Source: an uncultured Candidatus Saccharibacteria bacterium
GTDB taxonomy: Bacteria > Patescibacteriota > Saccharimonadia > Saccharimonadales > Saccharimonadaceae
DNA: 8,563 nt
Direction: 5' to 3'
Assembly (NCBI GenBank): GCA_937876715.1
Contig: CALEGA010000023.1
Span: 1 to 8,563 of the forward strand
Shown: piece by piece, positions 1 to 4,915 of the stretch
How the letters are laid out: the number at the start of each line of letters is the position of its first letter
How positions within the stretch are numbered: the stretch's first letter is position 1
Notes under the pieces: model-generated
Told to the model about the DNA's origin: nothing
Databases searched by the model: none
What the model saw: only the letters and a program-made list of their open reading frames with translations
Translations under genes and position numbers: made by a program

Positions 1-36
1 GTCGGTTCCGGCGTCATCACCAAGGTGATTAAGTAG
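1..36 (+). CDS. tuf: C-terminal end of elongation factor Tu (partial)
   Basis: Reading from base 1 in frame 1 gives VGSGVITKVIK and a TAG stop. This matches the typical end of bacterial EF-Tu (for example TVGAGVV-K-x), the last strand of its third beta-barrel domain. EF-Tu carries aminoacyl-tRNA to the ribosome as a GTP complex. Only 11 residues are visible, so the call rests on that short tail and on the strong terminator directly after it. The rest of the gene lies outside the window. Confidence 0.7.
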   Translation, partial: VGSGVITKVIK

Positions 37-50
37 TTTTTACACTACAT

Positions 51-80
51 AAAAATAACCCCGCGAGGGGTTATTTTTTT
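51..80 (+). terminator. Intrinsic terminator after tuf
   Basis: A 12-bp perfect stem (51-62 with 67-78) closes on a GCGA loop, a GNRA-type tetraloop. Its top is four C:G pairs, and it ends in a run of T (74-80). It begins 15 nt after the tuf stop and separates tuf from the pilin promoter. Confidence 0.9.
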
Positions 81-101
81 AACTTTTTTAGCATAAACCT
101 C

Positions 102-130
102 TTGCAATAATTTAACATATTCACTATAAT
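102..130 (+). promoter_or_regulatory. Sigma-70-type promoter of the expressed pilin
   Basis: TTGCAA (102-107) and a perfect TATAAT (125-130) are separated by exactly 17 bp. The predicted transcription start near 137 leaves a leader of about 32 nt before the pilin ATG. The promoter lies outside the inverted repeats, so it would stay fixed if the segment between them inverts. Confidence 0.75.
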
Positions 131-151
131 TGAAATTAAGTATAACTTCAG

Positions 152-157
152 AAAGGA
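152..157 (+). promoter_or_regulatory. Ribosome binding site that decides the pilin start
   Basis: AAAGGA lies 11 nt upstream of the ATG at 169. It supports that start over the in-frame TTG at 130, which has no such site and lies inside the -10 box. Confidence 0.6.
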
Positions 158-168
158 TTAAAACCAAT

Positions 169-672
169 ATGAATATCAAATCTAAGAAGGGCTTTACCAT
201 CATCGAGGTCGTGCTTGTTCTCGCTATCGCCGGCCTTATCTTCCTCATGGTCTTTATTGCGCTTCCTGCTATGCAGCGCAGCCAACGCGATACACAGCGC
301 CGTCAGGATTACTCCGCGCTCAGCTCCGCCATCACGAGCTACATCACCAACAACAACGGTAACTTACCAAAGGTCAGCGCTTCGCTTCTCGGTAGCAAAT
401 ATATCAACGCCACCGGTAAAGATCCGAACGGTTTAGCTTATGTCATTAAGGTCGTCGAGGCACCAAGTGGCAGCGCCGATGCCGCCTATAAAAGCCTCGC
501 TATCATTCCTGACAACCACACCGCGTCCACCGTTTATGTCGTCAGAAAAGCCGAATGCAGCACTAATGATAACGGCGACCCATATCCAAAGTACGTTAAC
601 TCCACTCGCGCCTTCGCCATCTTCGGCAACCTCGAGTCTGGTAACGGTACTTACTGCCAAGCTTCGCAATAG
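169..672 (+). CDS. Type IV prepilin, expressed copy (pilin A)
   Basis: A 167-aa type IV pilin-like subunit. The leader MNIKSKKG is short and basic. Prepilin peptidase should cut between G8 and F9, leaving F-T-I-I-E with the conserved Glu at mature position 5 (E13). A hydrophobic helix of about 20 residues follows (V14-A34), then a polar helix with the RSQRDTQRR stretch seen in Saccharibacteria pilins. The rest is a secreted globular domain with two cysteines, C130 and C163, which could form the D-region disulfide. The mature protein would be inserted in the membrane and assembled into a pilus fibre for attachment or twitching. The 37-bp inverted repeat lies inside the gene and codes for residues around A31-T42, immediately after the hydrophobic helix. 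Everything downstream of T42 is the exchangeable part. Pilin-family identity is secure. Whether it is the major subunit or a minor pilin is not decidable here. Confidence 0.9.
   Translation: MNIKSKKGFTIIEVVLVLAIAGLIFLMVFIALPAMQRSQRDTQRRQDYSALSSAITSYITNNNGNLPKVSASLLGSKYINATGKDPNGLAYVIKVVEAPSGSADAAYKSLAIIPDNHTASTVYVVRKAECSTNDNGDPYPKYVNSTRAFAIFGNLESGNGTYCQASQ
257..293 (+). repeat. 37-bp inverted repeat, left copy, proposed recombination site
   Basis: Identical over all 37 bases to the reverse complement of 1196-1232. It lies inside pilin A at codons 30-42. Both ends are sharp: outside it the two pilin genes differ at most third codon positions even where the amino acids agree. Inside is an imperfect dyad, TGCGCTTC (258-265) and GCAGCGCA (273-280), with one mismatch pair around a 7-bp centre (266-272). 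This resembles the arm-spacer-arm core of tyrosine recombinase sites. The identity is seen; its function as a crossover site is inferred. Confidence 0.85.
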
Positions 673-701
673 TCCTTTCGAAATCTCTTAAACTGCGAGC
701 A

Positions 702-738
702 AAACCCTCCCCGATGCACGACGGGGAGGGTTTATTTT
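702..738. terminator. Terminator shared by two convergent units
   Basis: A perfect 12-bp GC-rich stem (702-713 with 722-733) has an 8-nt loop. On the plus strand it is followed by TTTATTTT. On the minus strand the stem runs into TTTT and then GC-rich sequence, so it is weaker in that direction. It lies between the convergent stops of pilin A (672) and pilin B (766), inside the invertible segment, and would serve whichever body is joined to the promoter. A 9-bp inverted pair, TAGTCCTTT at 670-678 and its complement at 753-761, brackets it. Confidence 0.85.
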
Positions 739-765
739 GAAAGAAAAACTACAAAGGACTAGAAA

Positions 766-1242
766 TTAGACGTTATCTTGGCAATAAACGCCAGATTCGA
801 GCTGACCCAAAATGGCATAGTCGCGGTTGCCAGAAGATTTTTTAGTAGTACCTTGCGAATCGCCACAGGCAGCACCCTTAACAAGCACTACGTGCGGGTC
901 TGTATTTTGTTGCATTTCTGTCATAACACCATTTTTGAAGCCAGAGTAACTACCAGCCGCACCCGTACAAGTGTCACCAGCACTGCTACCATTGCAATCG
1001 ATGACGGCGATATAGTAGTTATGACCTGCTGTATCGGCACCAGAATCATTAATATATTTTTTGGGATCAAGACCGTTTTTCTGAACTTTGGCATTGCTAC
1101 TCCAAGCCGTAACCGTAGTCGGTAATTTACCGTTATTGTTCGTAATATAGCCAGTAATACTTGCGGCAAAGGTGGCATAATCGTTCCTGCGGGCAGTATC
1201 GCGTTGGCTGCGCTGCATAGCAGGAAGCGCAAAGGGCGTCAA
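766..1242 (-). CDS. Silent pilin body without N-terminus (pilin B cassette)
   Basis: This 158-codon open frame is a paralogue of pilin A from its repeat-coded residues onward: FALPAMQRSQRDTARRNDY, then ITGYITNNNGKLP, and near the end RDYAILGQLESGVYCQ against RAFAIFGNLESGNGTYCQ in A. It has four cysteines (C83, C92, C126, C154), two more than A, so its surface differs. It has no leader peptide, prepilin cleavage site, hydrophobic helix or promoter of its own. The only upstream in-frame start is a TTG at 1242-1240. That start has a GAGGAG at a plausible distance but lies inside the recombinase coding frame, and translation from it could not yield a pilus subunit. I read it as a stored alternative pilin body that is expressed after inversion. 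A plain decayed pilin is the alternative, but the intact frame right to the repeat argues against decay. Confidence 0.8.
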   Translation of the reverse strand: MTPFALPAMQRSQRDTARRNDYATFAASITGYITNNNGKLPTTVTAWSSNAKVQKNGLDPKKYINDSGADTAGHNYYIAVIDCNGSSAGDTCTGAAGSYSGFKNGVMTEMQQNTDPHVVLVKGAACGDSQGTTKKSSGNRDYAILGQLESGVYCQDNV

Positions 1243-2104
1243 TAATCATCTCCTCGTCATTCGGAAAAATATGACTATACCGCCTCAAAACCGTCGCTTG
1301 TGTATCGCCCGACACCTCCGCCACCACCGCAATCGGCACGCCTGCCCGCATCAAATTCGACACAAACGTATGCCGAAACTCGTGCAAGCGATATTTCGGC
1401 AACCCTAATTCCTCACAAATTTTATGCAAAGCTGCTCTCGCCGCCTGTGGCGAAAACTGAAAAATTTGCGCAACTTGCTCCCGCGCTTCAATTAAATCTA
1501 AAAACTCACCAAAAACCGCTTTCGACAGGGGTATTTCGCGGATTTTGCCATTTTTCGTCGTCTTCAAAACTTTAAAATCGTACAAGTAAGATTTGCTAAT
1601 TTTGACTCGCAAAATCCCGTCACTCAACCTAAAATCAGCGGGCGTCAAGGCAAGCGCCTCGCCAATTCGCACTCCACTATAATATAACAGCGTAAATAAA
1701 AACCGATACTCTCGCCGCTCCGTCCGTGCCATTATTTTCTCAAAATCCGCAAAGGGAATCACGCGCGCCTCGTACTGTTCTCGCATCCGCAAACTCTCCG
1801 TTTCACTTAAAACATTCTTCCTTACCAGCCGCTTCCGAAACGCCAGATTCAACAGCTTCCTCAGCGTCGCAATCAAATCACGTACCGTCTCTGGCGCATA
1901 ACCCGCCCTCTTCATCTGCGCCACTACTCGCTCGTATTCCTCCGCCGTAAATCGTCCAATCCTCCCCTCCAAAGGCACAAACCTCCCCAACATTTTTGTA
2001 AAACTCTCCGTATTCCTCACGGTTTTCGGAGAAAGTCCGTTCGACTCCGCTTTCTCCCGCCACAGCTCCATCGCCGTCAAAAACGTCACTTTTCTGTATA
2101 GCAT
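1133..2104 (-). CDS. Tyrosine recombinase, candidate pilin-switch invertase
   Basis: A 323-aa site-specific recombinase. An N-terminal SAM-like, core-binding domain (about residues 6-95) precedes the catalytic domain (about 115-285). Catalytic residues visible: R146 in SGVRIGEAL, a beta-hairpin lysine in KTTKNGK (181-187), H241 and R244 in HEFRH, and the nucleophile Y276 in RRYSH. At the position usually held by His or Trp, nine residues before the tyrosine, there is D267. The frame passes Y276 by 47 residues; the last 33 or so are coded by the 37-bp repeat and by the pilin B cassette in another frame. The tail has five cysteines. The start is ATG with AAAGGAGA six nt upstream, but that site lies in a hairpin. 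Its position next to the inverted repeats matches Rci beside the R64 shufflon. Family is certain; the role as this locus's invertase is inferred. Confidence 0.9.
   Translation of the reverse strand: MLYRKVTFLTAMELWREKAESNGLSPKTVRNTESFTKMLGRFVPLEGRIGRFTAEEYERVVAQMKRAGYAPETVRDLIATLRKLLNLAFRKRLVRKNVLSETESLRMREQYEARVIPFADFEKIMARTERREYRFLFTLLYYSGVRIGEALALTPADFRLSDGILRVKISKSYLYDFKVLKTTKNGKIREIPLSKAVFGEFLDLIEAREQVAQIFQFSPQAARAALHKICEELGLPKYRLHEFRHTFVSNLMRAGVPIAVVAEVSGDTQATVLRRYSHIFPNDEEMIIDALCASCYAAQPTRYCPQERLCHLCRKYYWLYYEQ
1196..1232 (-). repeat. 37-bp inverted repeat, right copy, proposed recombination site
   Basis: Exact reverse complement of 257-293. On the minus strand it is read in two frames at once: as ALPAMQRSQRDT in the pilin B body, and as the LCASCYAAQPTRY stretch in the recombinase C-terminus. 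The recombinase therefore carries its own proposed target site inside its coding sequence. Confidence 0.85.
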
Positions 2105-2132
2105 AAAAAATCTCCTTTCATTTTTGGAGATT
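2105..2132 (-). promoter_or_regulatory. Hairpin covering the recombinase ribosome binding site
   Basis: On the minus strand AATCTCC pairs with GGAGATT (2126-2132 with 2109-2115) around a 10-nt loop, followed by TTTTTT and the recombinase ATG. The Shine-Dalgarno AAAGGAGA (2118-2111) lies in the loop edge and 3' arm. The hairpin plus U-run could sequester the ribosome site, act as a weak terminator of the upstream genes, or both. The stem has only four G:C pairs, so its strength is uncertain. Confidence 0.45.
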
Positions 2133-2141
2133 ATTTTATAA

Positions 2142-2342
2142 CTATTTCGAGCTTAAATGCCAGTGGTCACCAAACTCACATTTATAAACCGTGAGTCCGT
2201 GCACGCCGTGGTCGTGCTCCGCCACCCTCGCCGCCACTTCCGCCTCGTCGCGCGTCTTATAACAAATCTTGTGCGTCTCCCCCACCCAGCACCGCTCCGG
2301 CTCAAAGCCAGAAAGTCTGTTCACGTCAAAATGCCTGCTCAT
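2142..2342 (-). CDS. Small protein of unknown function with YKCEFGDHWHL ending
   Basis: A 66-aa protein I cannot assign to a named family. It has three cysteines (C18, C27, C55) and many histidines. The pattern is KICYKTRDEAEVAARVAEHDHG followed by a C-terminal YKCEFGDHWHLSSK. Small proteins with a Tyr-x-Cys...Trp-His-Leu end are common in actinobacterial and phage genomes and may bind metal; that is a general impression and not evidence of function. It starts 11 nt after the DUF362 stop, with only a weak GAG-type ribosome site, which suggests translational coupling to that gene. It ends 37 nt before the recombinase ATG, so it probably belongs to the same transcript. No signal peptide or membrane segment is visible. 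Confidence 0.65.
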   Translation of the reverse strand: MSRHFDVNRLSGFEPERCWVGETHKICYKTRDEAEVAARVAEHDHGVHGLTVYKCEFGDHWHLSSK

Positions 2343-2353
2343 CTTAAAACTCG

Positions 2354-3238
2354 CTAAATCTCAACCAACTCGTAATCTCTCAAGCCAAGCCCAAGTTCTT
2401 CGGCGTAGCCCGTAATTTTCTCGCCCTCGCGCGAGGTGATTCGCTCAATTATCTTCGCTTTCCCGGGGTCGTCCGACTTCCAAATCAAATCAAGAAACGC
2501 TTGGTCGTTCGCCACAGGGTCGAGCGAACCAACAATCCCGAGATCGCCCATCACGGGGTCGCCTTGGTGCGCATCGCAATCGCAATCTTCGGAAATCGCA
2601 TTCATCACAGTAATATAAACAATCGGCTTGCCTTGTCCTTTAAAATAGTCCGCCACCGCTTTCGCCGCCTCTGCCATCGACTCAATAAAATCGATTTGCT
2701 CGTGCTTATCACGCCAGCAAGCATCTGGGTCTTCCGTATGCCCACAAGAATGAATATACGCCTTGCCGTTTCGCGAAGCAATGCCGATACTTTGATTTTT
2801 AAGGTTGGCGCCGAAACCACCCATCACGTGCCCTTTACCGTGCGCAAGATTCAACATCCCGTCATAAAACTTCATACTATTGCCGATGATGTCGTATTGC
2901 AAATGTTTCCCGCCGTTCGCCGGAATCCTAAACTCGCCGTCCTTGTCCATAATATCAATCGGCGCAAAGTCAAACCCGTGCTCTTTCGCCGTCGCTAAAT
3001 GTTCCTCTGCCGTATTGCGCGACCCAGGATAAGCAGTATTACATTCCACAATCGTCCCACCAAGCTTCGTCACTAGCGGCGCAATCAAATCCGCTTTCAA
3101 ATAACCTTTTGCGCCTCGCTCACCCGTAGAAACTTTCACGGCGACGCGACCTTTCAGCTCAACACCGAGCGCTTCATAAATTCTAATCAAAGATTCTGGG
3201 GTAATTTCTTTCGTGAAATAAACTTTCGGTCTAATCAT
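2354..3238 (-). CDS. DUF362 family protein (Fe-S centre protein-like)
   Basis: A 294-aa soluble protein resembling DUF362 / 'uncharacterised Fe-S centre' proteins. Supporting stretches are GRVAVKVSTGERG (30-42), the LGG...ECNTAYPGSRNT segment (59-76), GHVMGGFGANLKNQSIG (136-152), and the C-terminal block CDCDAHQGDPVMGDLGIVGSLDPVANDQAFLDLI (219-252). In this family that block normally reads NCDC...P..PDIGI...DPVALDQA. The usual extra ferredoxin-like 4Fe-4S domain is absent; C165, C174, C219 and C221 could still bind metal. The biochemical role is not known. The start is ATG with AAAGGAG four nt upstream. It is the first gene of the minus-strand unit that continues into the small gene and the recombinase, and it is divergent from potA. 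No sequence link to pilus biology is evident. Confidence 0.8.
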   Translation of the reverse strand: MIRPKVYFTKEITPESLIRIYEALGVELKGRVAVKVSTGERGAKGYLKADLIAPLVTKLGGTIVECNTAYPGSRNTAEEHLATAKEHGFDFAPIDIMDKDGEFRIPANGGKHLQYDIIGNSMKFYDGMLNLAHGKGHVMGGFGANLKNQSIGIASRNGKAYIHSCGHTEDPDACWRDKHEQIDFIESMAEAAKAVADYFKGQGKPIVYITVMNAISEDCDCDAHQGDPVMGDLGIVGSLDPVANDQAFLDLIWKSDDPGKAKIIERITSREGEKITGYAEELGLGLRDYELVEI

Positions 3239-3254
3239 AAAACTCCTTTATTTC

Positions 3255-3263
3255 ATTATATCA
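3255..3263 (-). promoter_or_regulatory. Extended -10 promoter for DUF362 and downstream genes
   Basis: On the minus strand TGATATAAT is a perfect extended -10 (TG-N-TATAAT). No good -35 is seen, as expected for this class. The start would fall near 3248, giving a leader of about 10 nt that barely includes the AAAGGAG at 3249-3243. Confidence 0.6.
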
Positions 3264-3278
3264 TTTTCTATCTGCTTA

Positions 3279-3287
3279 TGATAAAAT
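3279..3287 (+). promoter_or_regulatory. Extended -10 promoter for the pot operon, leaderless
   Basis: TGATAAAAT fits an extended -10 with one mismatch to TATAAT. Seven nt downstream is the potA ATG at 3294, so the mRNA probably begins at or next to the start codon. This agrees with the complete lack of a purine-rich ribosome site upstream of potA, whereas every other complete gene here except the small 2142-2342 gene has a clear one. Confidence 0.5.
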
Positions 3288-3293
3288 ATAATT

Positions 3294-4067
3294 ATGGAAA
3301 ATAGGGTGCTAGTACGCTTAGACGGCGTCGATAAATCTTTCGGAGATAAAAAAATCATCAAAAACCTCGACCTTGACATTTTCGAAGGTGAATTTTTGAC
3401 TTTGCTCGGTCCTTCCGGCTGTGGTAAAACCACGGTTCTCCGCCTCATCTCCGGTCTGGAAACCGCGACGAGGGGATGCATCATCCTCGACGGTCTCGAC
3501 GTCACTGACATCCCTGCCCGCAACCGTCCCGTCAACACCATCTTCCAAAACTTCGCTCTCTTCCCGCATCTCACCGTCTGGGACAACATCGCGTTCGGTC
3601 TCAAAATGCAAAAAACGCCAAAAGCAGAAATCGTCAAGCGCGTCAAATCCGCCCTTAAAACCGTCCACCTCACCGGCTTCGAAGACCGCTATCCTGCCCA
3701 GCTCTCTGGCGGTCAACAGCAGCGCGTCGCTATCGCCCGCGGTATCGTGATGAACCACAAAATCCTCCTCCTCGACGAATCTCTCGCCTCGCTCGACCTC
3801 AAGCTTAAAAGGGAAATGCAGACCGAGCTTAAATCCCTCCAACAAAACTTGAATATGACTTTCGTTTACGTCACTCACGACCAAGACGAGGCACTCACAA
3901 TGTCCGACCGTATCGCTATTATGAACACCGGCAAAATCGTCCAGCTCGGCACGCCCGAAGATATCTACGCCCACCCCAAAAACGACTTCGTCAAATCTTT
4001 CATCAGTGACATCGACCTTATCAACTTCCGCAAAACTCGCATGAAGAGGTATCATGAAAAAAAATAA
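3294..4067 (+). CDS. potA: Polyamine ABC transporter ATPase, short form
   Basis: The 257-aa nucleotide-binding subunit that powers polyamine import at the inner face of the membrane. Visible motifs: Walker A GPSGCGKT (39-46), Q-loop Q85 in IFQNFALFPHLTVWDNI, signature LSGGQQQRVAIARG (137-150), Walker B KILLLDES (156-163) with catalytic E162, D-loop SLASLD, and switch H195 in VTHDQDEA. The position after the catalytic Glu is Ser where Pro is usual. Typical PotA is about 360-380 aa with a C-terminal TOBE-type regulatory region. This one stops soon after the ATPase domain, ending in a basic tail, so that region is missing. There is no frameshift: the stop overlaps the potB start by 14 nt, as expected for a stable operon. 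Substrate is inferred from potB, potC and potD. Confidence 0.9.
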   Translation: MENRVLVRLDGVDKSFGDKKIIKNLDLDIFEGEFLTLLGPSGCGKTTVLRLISGLETATRGCIILDGLDVTDIPARNRPVNTIFQNFALFPHLTVWDNIAFGLKMQKTPKAEIVKRVKSALKTVHLTGFEDRYPAQLSGGQQQRVAIARGIVMNHKILLLDESLASLDLKLKREMQTELKSLQQNLNMTFVYVTHDQDEALTMSDRIAIMNTGKIVQLGTPEDIYAHPKNDFVKSFISDIDLINFRKTRMKRYHEKK

Positions 4068-4914
4068 ACCCGACGGCTTCAAAACCGTCTTCACGGCACC
4101 AGTTATCATCTACGCCATCACCCTCATCGCCCTCCCTCTCCTCTATATTTTCTTCCTCAGCTTCCAAAAACCCGACAACTACGGCGGCGTCCTCTACGAA
4201 TTTAACTTAGAAAACTACGGCGAAGTTCTCGACAGTACCTACCTCTCCATTCTCGGCAAGTCTGCCCTCATCGGTCTTGCCACCACCGCAATCTGCCTCG
4301 CCATTTCCTATCCGTTCGCCATCTTCCTCCGCGGCTTCCCCGAGAAAAAGCGCAACTTTATTATGAAACTCGTTATGGTACCGTTCCTCACCAACTCTCT
4401 CATCCGCACCTATGGTCTCATCACCCTCCTCCGCAAAAACGGCGTCATCAACTCTGCGCTTTTAGCGACCGGCATCATCGGCACGCCTCTCCCGCTAATG
4501 TATAACAGCCTCGGCATTTTAATCGGTATGGTTTATACTTTGATGCCGTTTATGCTCCTCCCCGTCTGCTCCGCCGTCCAAAAAGTTGACCAAAACTATC
4601 TCGACGCCGCTTCCGACCTCGGCGCCGGCAAAATCCAAAAGTTTTTCAAAGTTTATCTCCCGCTGACGTTACAGGGCGCTTTCAACGGCTCGCTTATGGT
4701 TTTCATCCCCGCCATCGGCTATTTCTTCATCGCCGACATTCTCGGCGGCGGCCGCGCAATGATTATCGGCAACCTCATCAAAAACCAATTCCTCACTGCC
4801 CGCAACTGGCCGCTCGGCGCCGCCCTCTCCATCGTCCTGCTCCTCCTTACCTTCCTCCTCGTTAAGCTTTACAAGAAAATCGGCGGCAATCTCGACGAAC
4901 TGGGGGGTGGCTAG
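4054..4914 (+). CDS. potB: Polyamine ABC transporter permease, PotB type
   Basis: A 286-aa integral membrane protein, close to the usual PotB length. Hydrophobic segments lie at about residues 14-36, 67-93, 104-126, 138-172, 209-231 and 253-272, giving about six helices. The cytoplasmic coupling loop that docks on the ATPase is DAASDLGAGKIQKFFKVYLPL (184-204), a good EAA motif with Asp in place of the first Glu. The ATG has AAGAGG four nt upstream and lies inside the 3' end of potA (14-nt overlap), so the two are translationally coupled. It pairs with potC as the two-subunit channel. It ends 1 nt before the chosen potC start. Confidence 0.92.
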   Translation: MKKNKPDGFKTVFTAPVIIYAITLIALPLLYIFFLSFQKPDNYGGVLYEFNLENYGEVLDSTYLSILGKSALIGLATTAICLAISYPFAIFLRGFPEKKRNFIMKLVMVPFLTNSLIRTYGLITLLRKNGVINSALLATGIIGTPLPLMYNSLGILIGMVYTLMPFMLLPVCSAVQKVDQNYLDAASDLGAGKIQKFFKVYLPLTLQGAFNGSLMVFIPAIGYFFIADILGGGRAMIIGNLIKNQFLTARNWPLGAALSIVLLLLTFLLVKLYKKIGGNLDELGGG

Positions 4915-4915
4915 A

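Larger units (their letters stand above)
257..1232. other. Proposed invertible pilin-switching segment
   Basis: The outer limits are the two copies of the 37-bp inverted repeat, enclosing 902 bp (294-1195). The segment holds the 3' body of pilin A on the plus strand, a shared terminator, and the 3' body of pilin B on the minus strand. The promoter and pilin N-terminus lie outside on the left, and the tyrosine recombinase gene lies outside on the right. Inversion through the repeats would keep the reading frame (GAT AC|N in both copies). It would give a 184-aa hybrid with residues 1-42 of A and the last 142 residues of B. The layout resembles the plasmid R64 shufflon, where Rci inverts pilV 3' segments, but with only two states and acting on a promoter-proximal pilin. 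Confidence 0.75.

Noticed and set aside
130..168. Upstream TTG start extending the pilin by 13 residues
   Set aside because: The TTG begins at the last base of the TATAAT -10 box, upstream of the predicted transcription start. The ATG at 169 has a ribosome site and gives a normal short prepilin leader.
1133..1232. Zinc-ribbon-like cysteines (CASC...CHLC) in the recombinase tail
   Set aside because: These residues come from reading the repeat and pilin DNA in a second frame, and half of them would vanish on inversion. Chance is more likely than a zinc site.
766..1242. Pilin B as an independently translated gene from the TTG at 1242
   Set aside because: A GAGGAG lies upstream, but the product would have no leader, cleavage site or membrane helix, so it could not be a pilus subunit in this orientation.
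2501..2998. Plus-strand open frame of 165 codons opposite the DUF362 gene
   Set aside because: Antisense to a gene with clear family motifs and a good ribosome site; no motifs of its own.
1133..3238. Prophage or integrative element that inserted into a pilin gene
   Set aside because: No other phage or conjugation genes, no remaining pilin N-terminal fragment beyond the recombinase, and no direct repeats seen. The inverted repeat fits inversion better than insertion.
3318..4109. Long minus-strand open frame of 263 codons opposite potA
   Set aside because: It is the antisense shadow of a well-conserved ATPase gene with C-ending codons; its Glu/Asp/Val-rich translation has no recognisable domain.
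4907..4915. GTG start for potC three codons upstream
   Set aside because: It directly abuts the G-rich ribosome site, leaving no spacer; ATG 4916 is correctly spaced.
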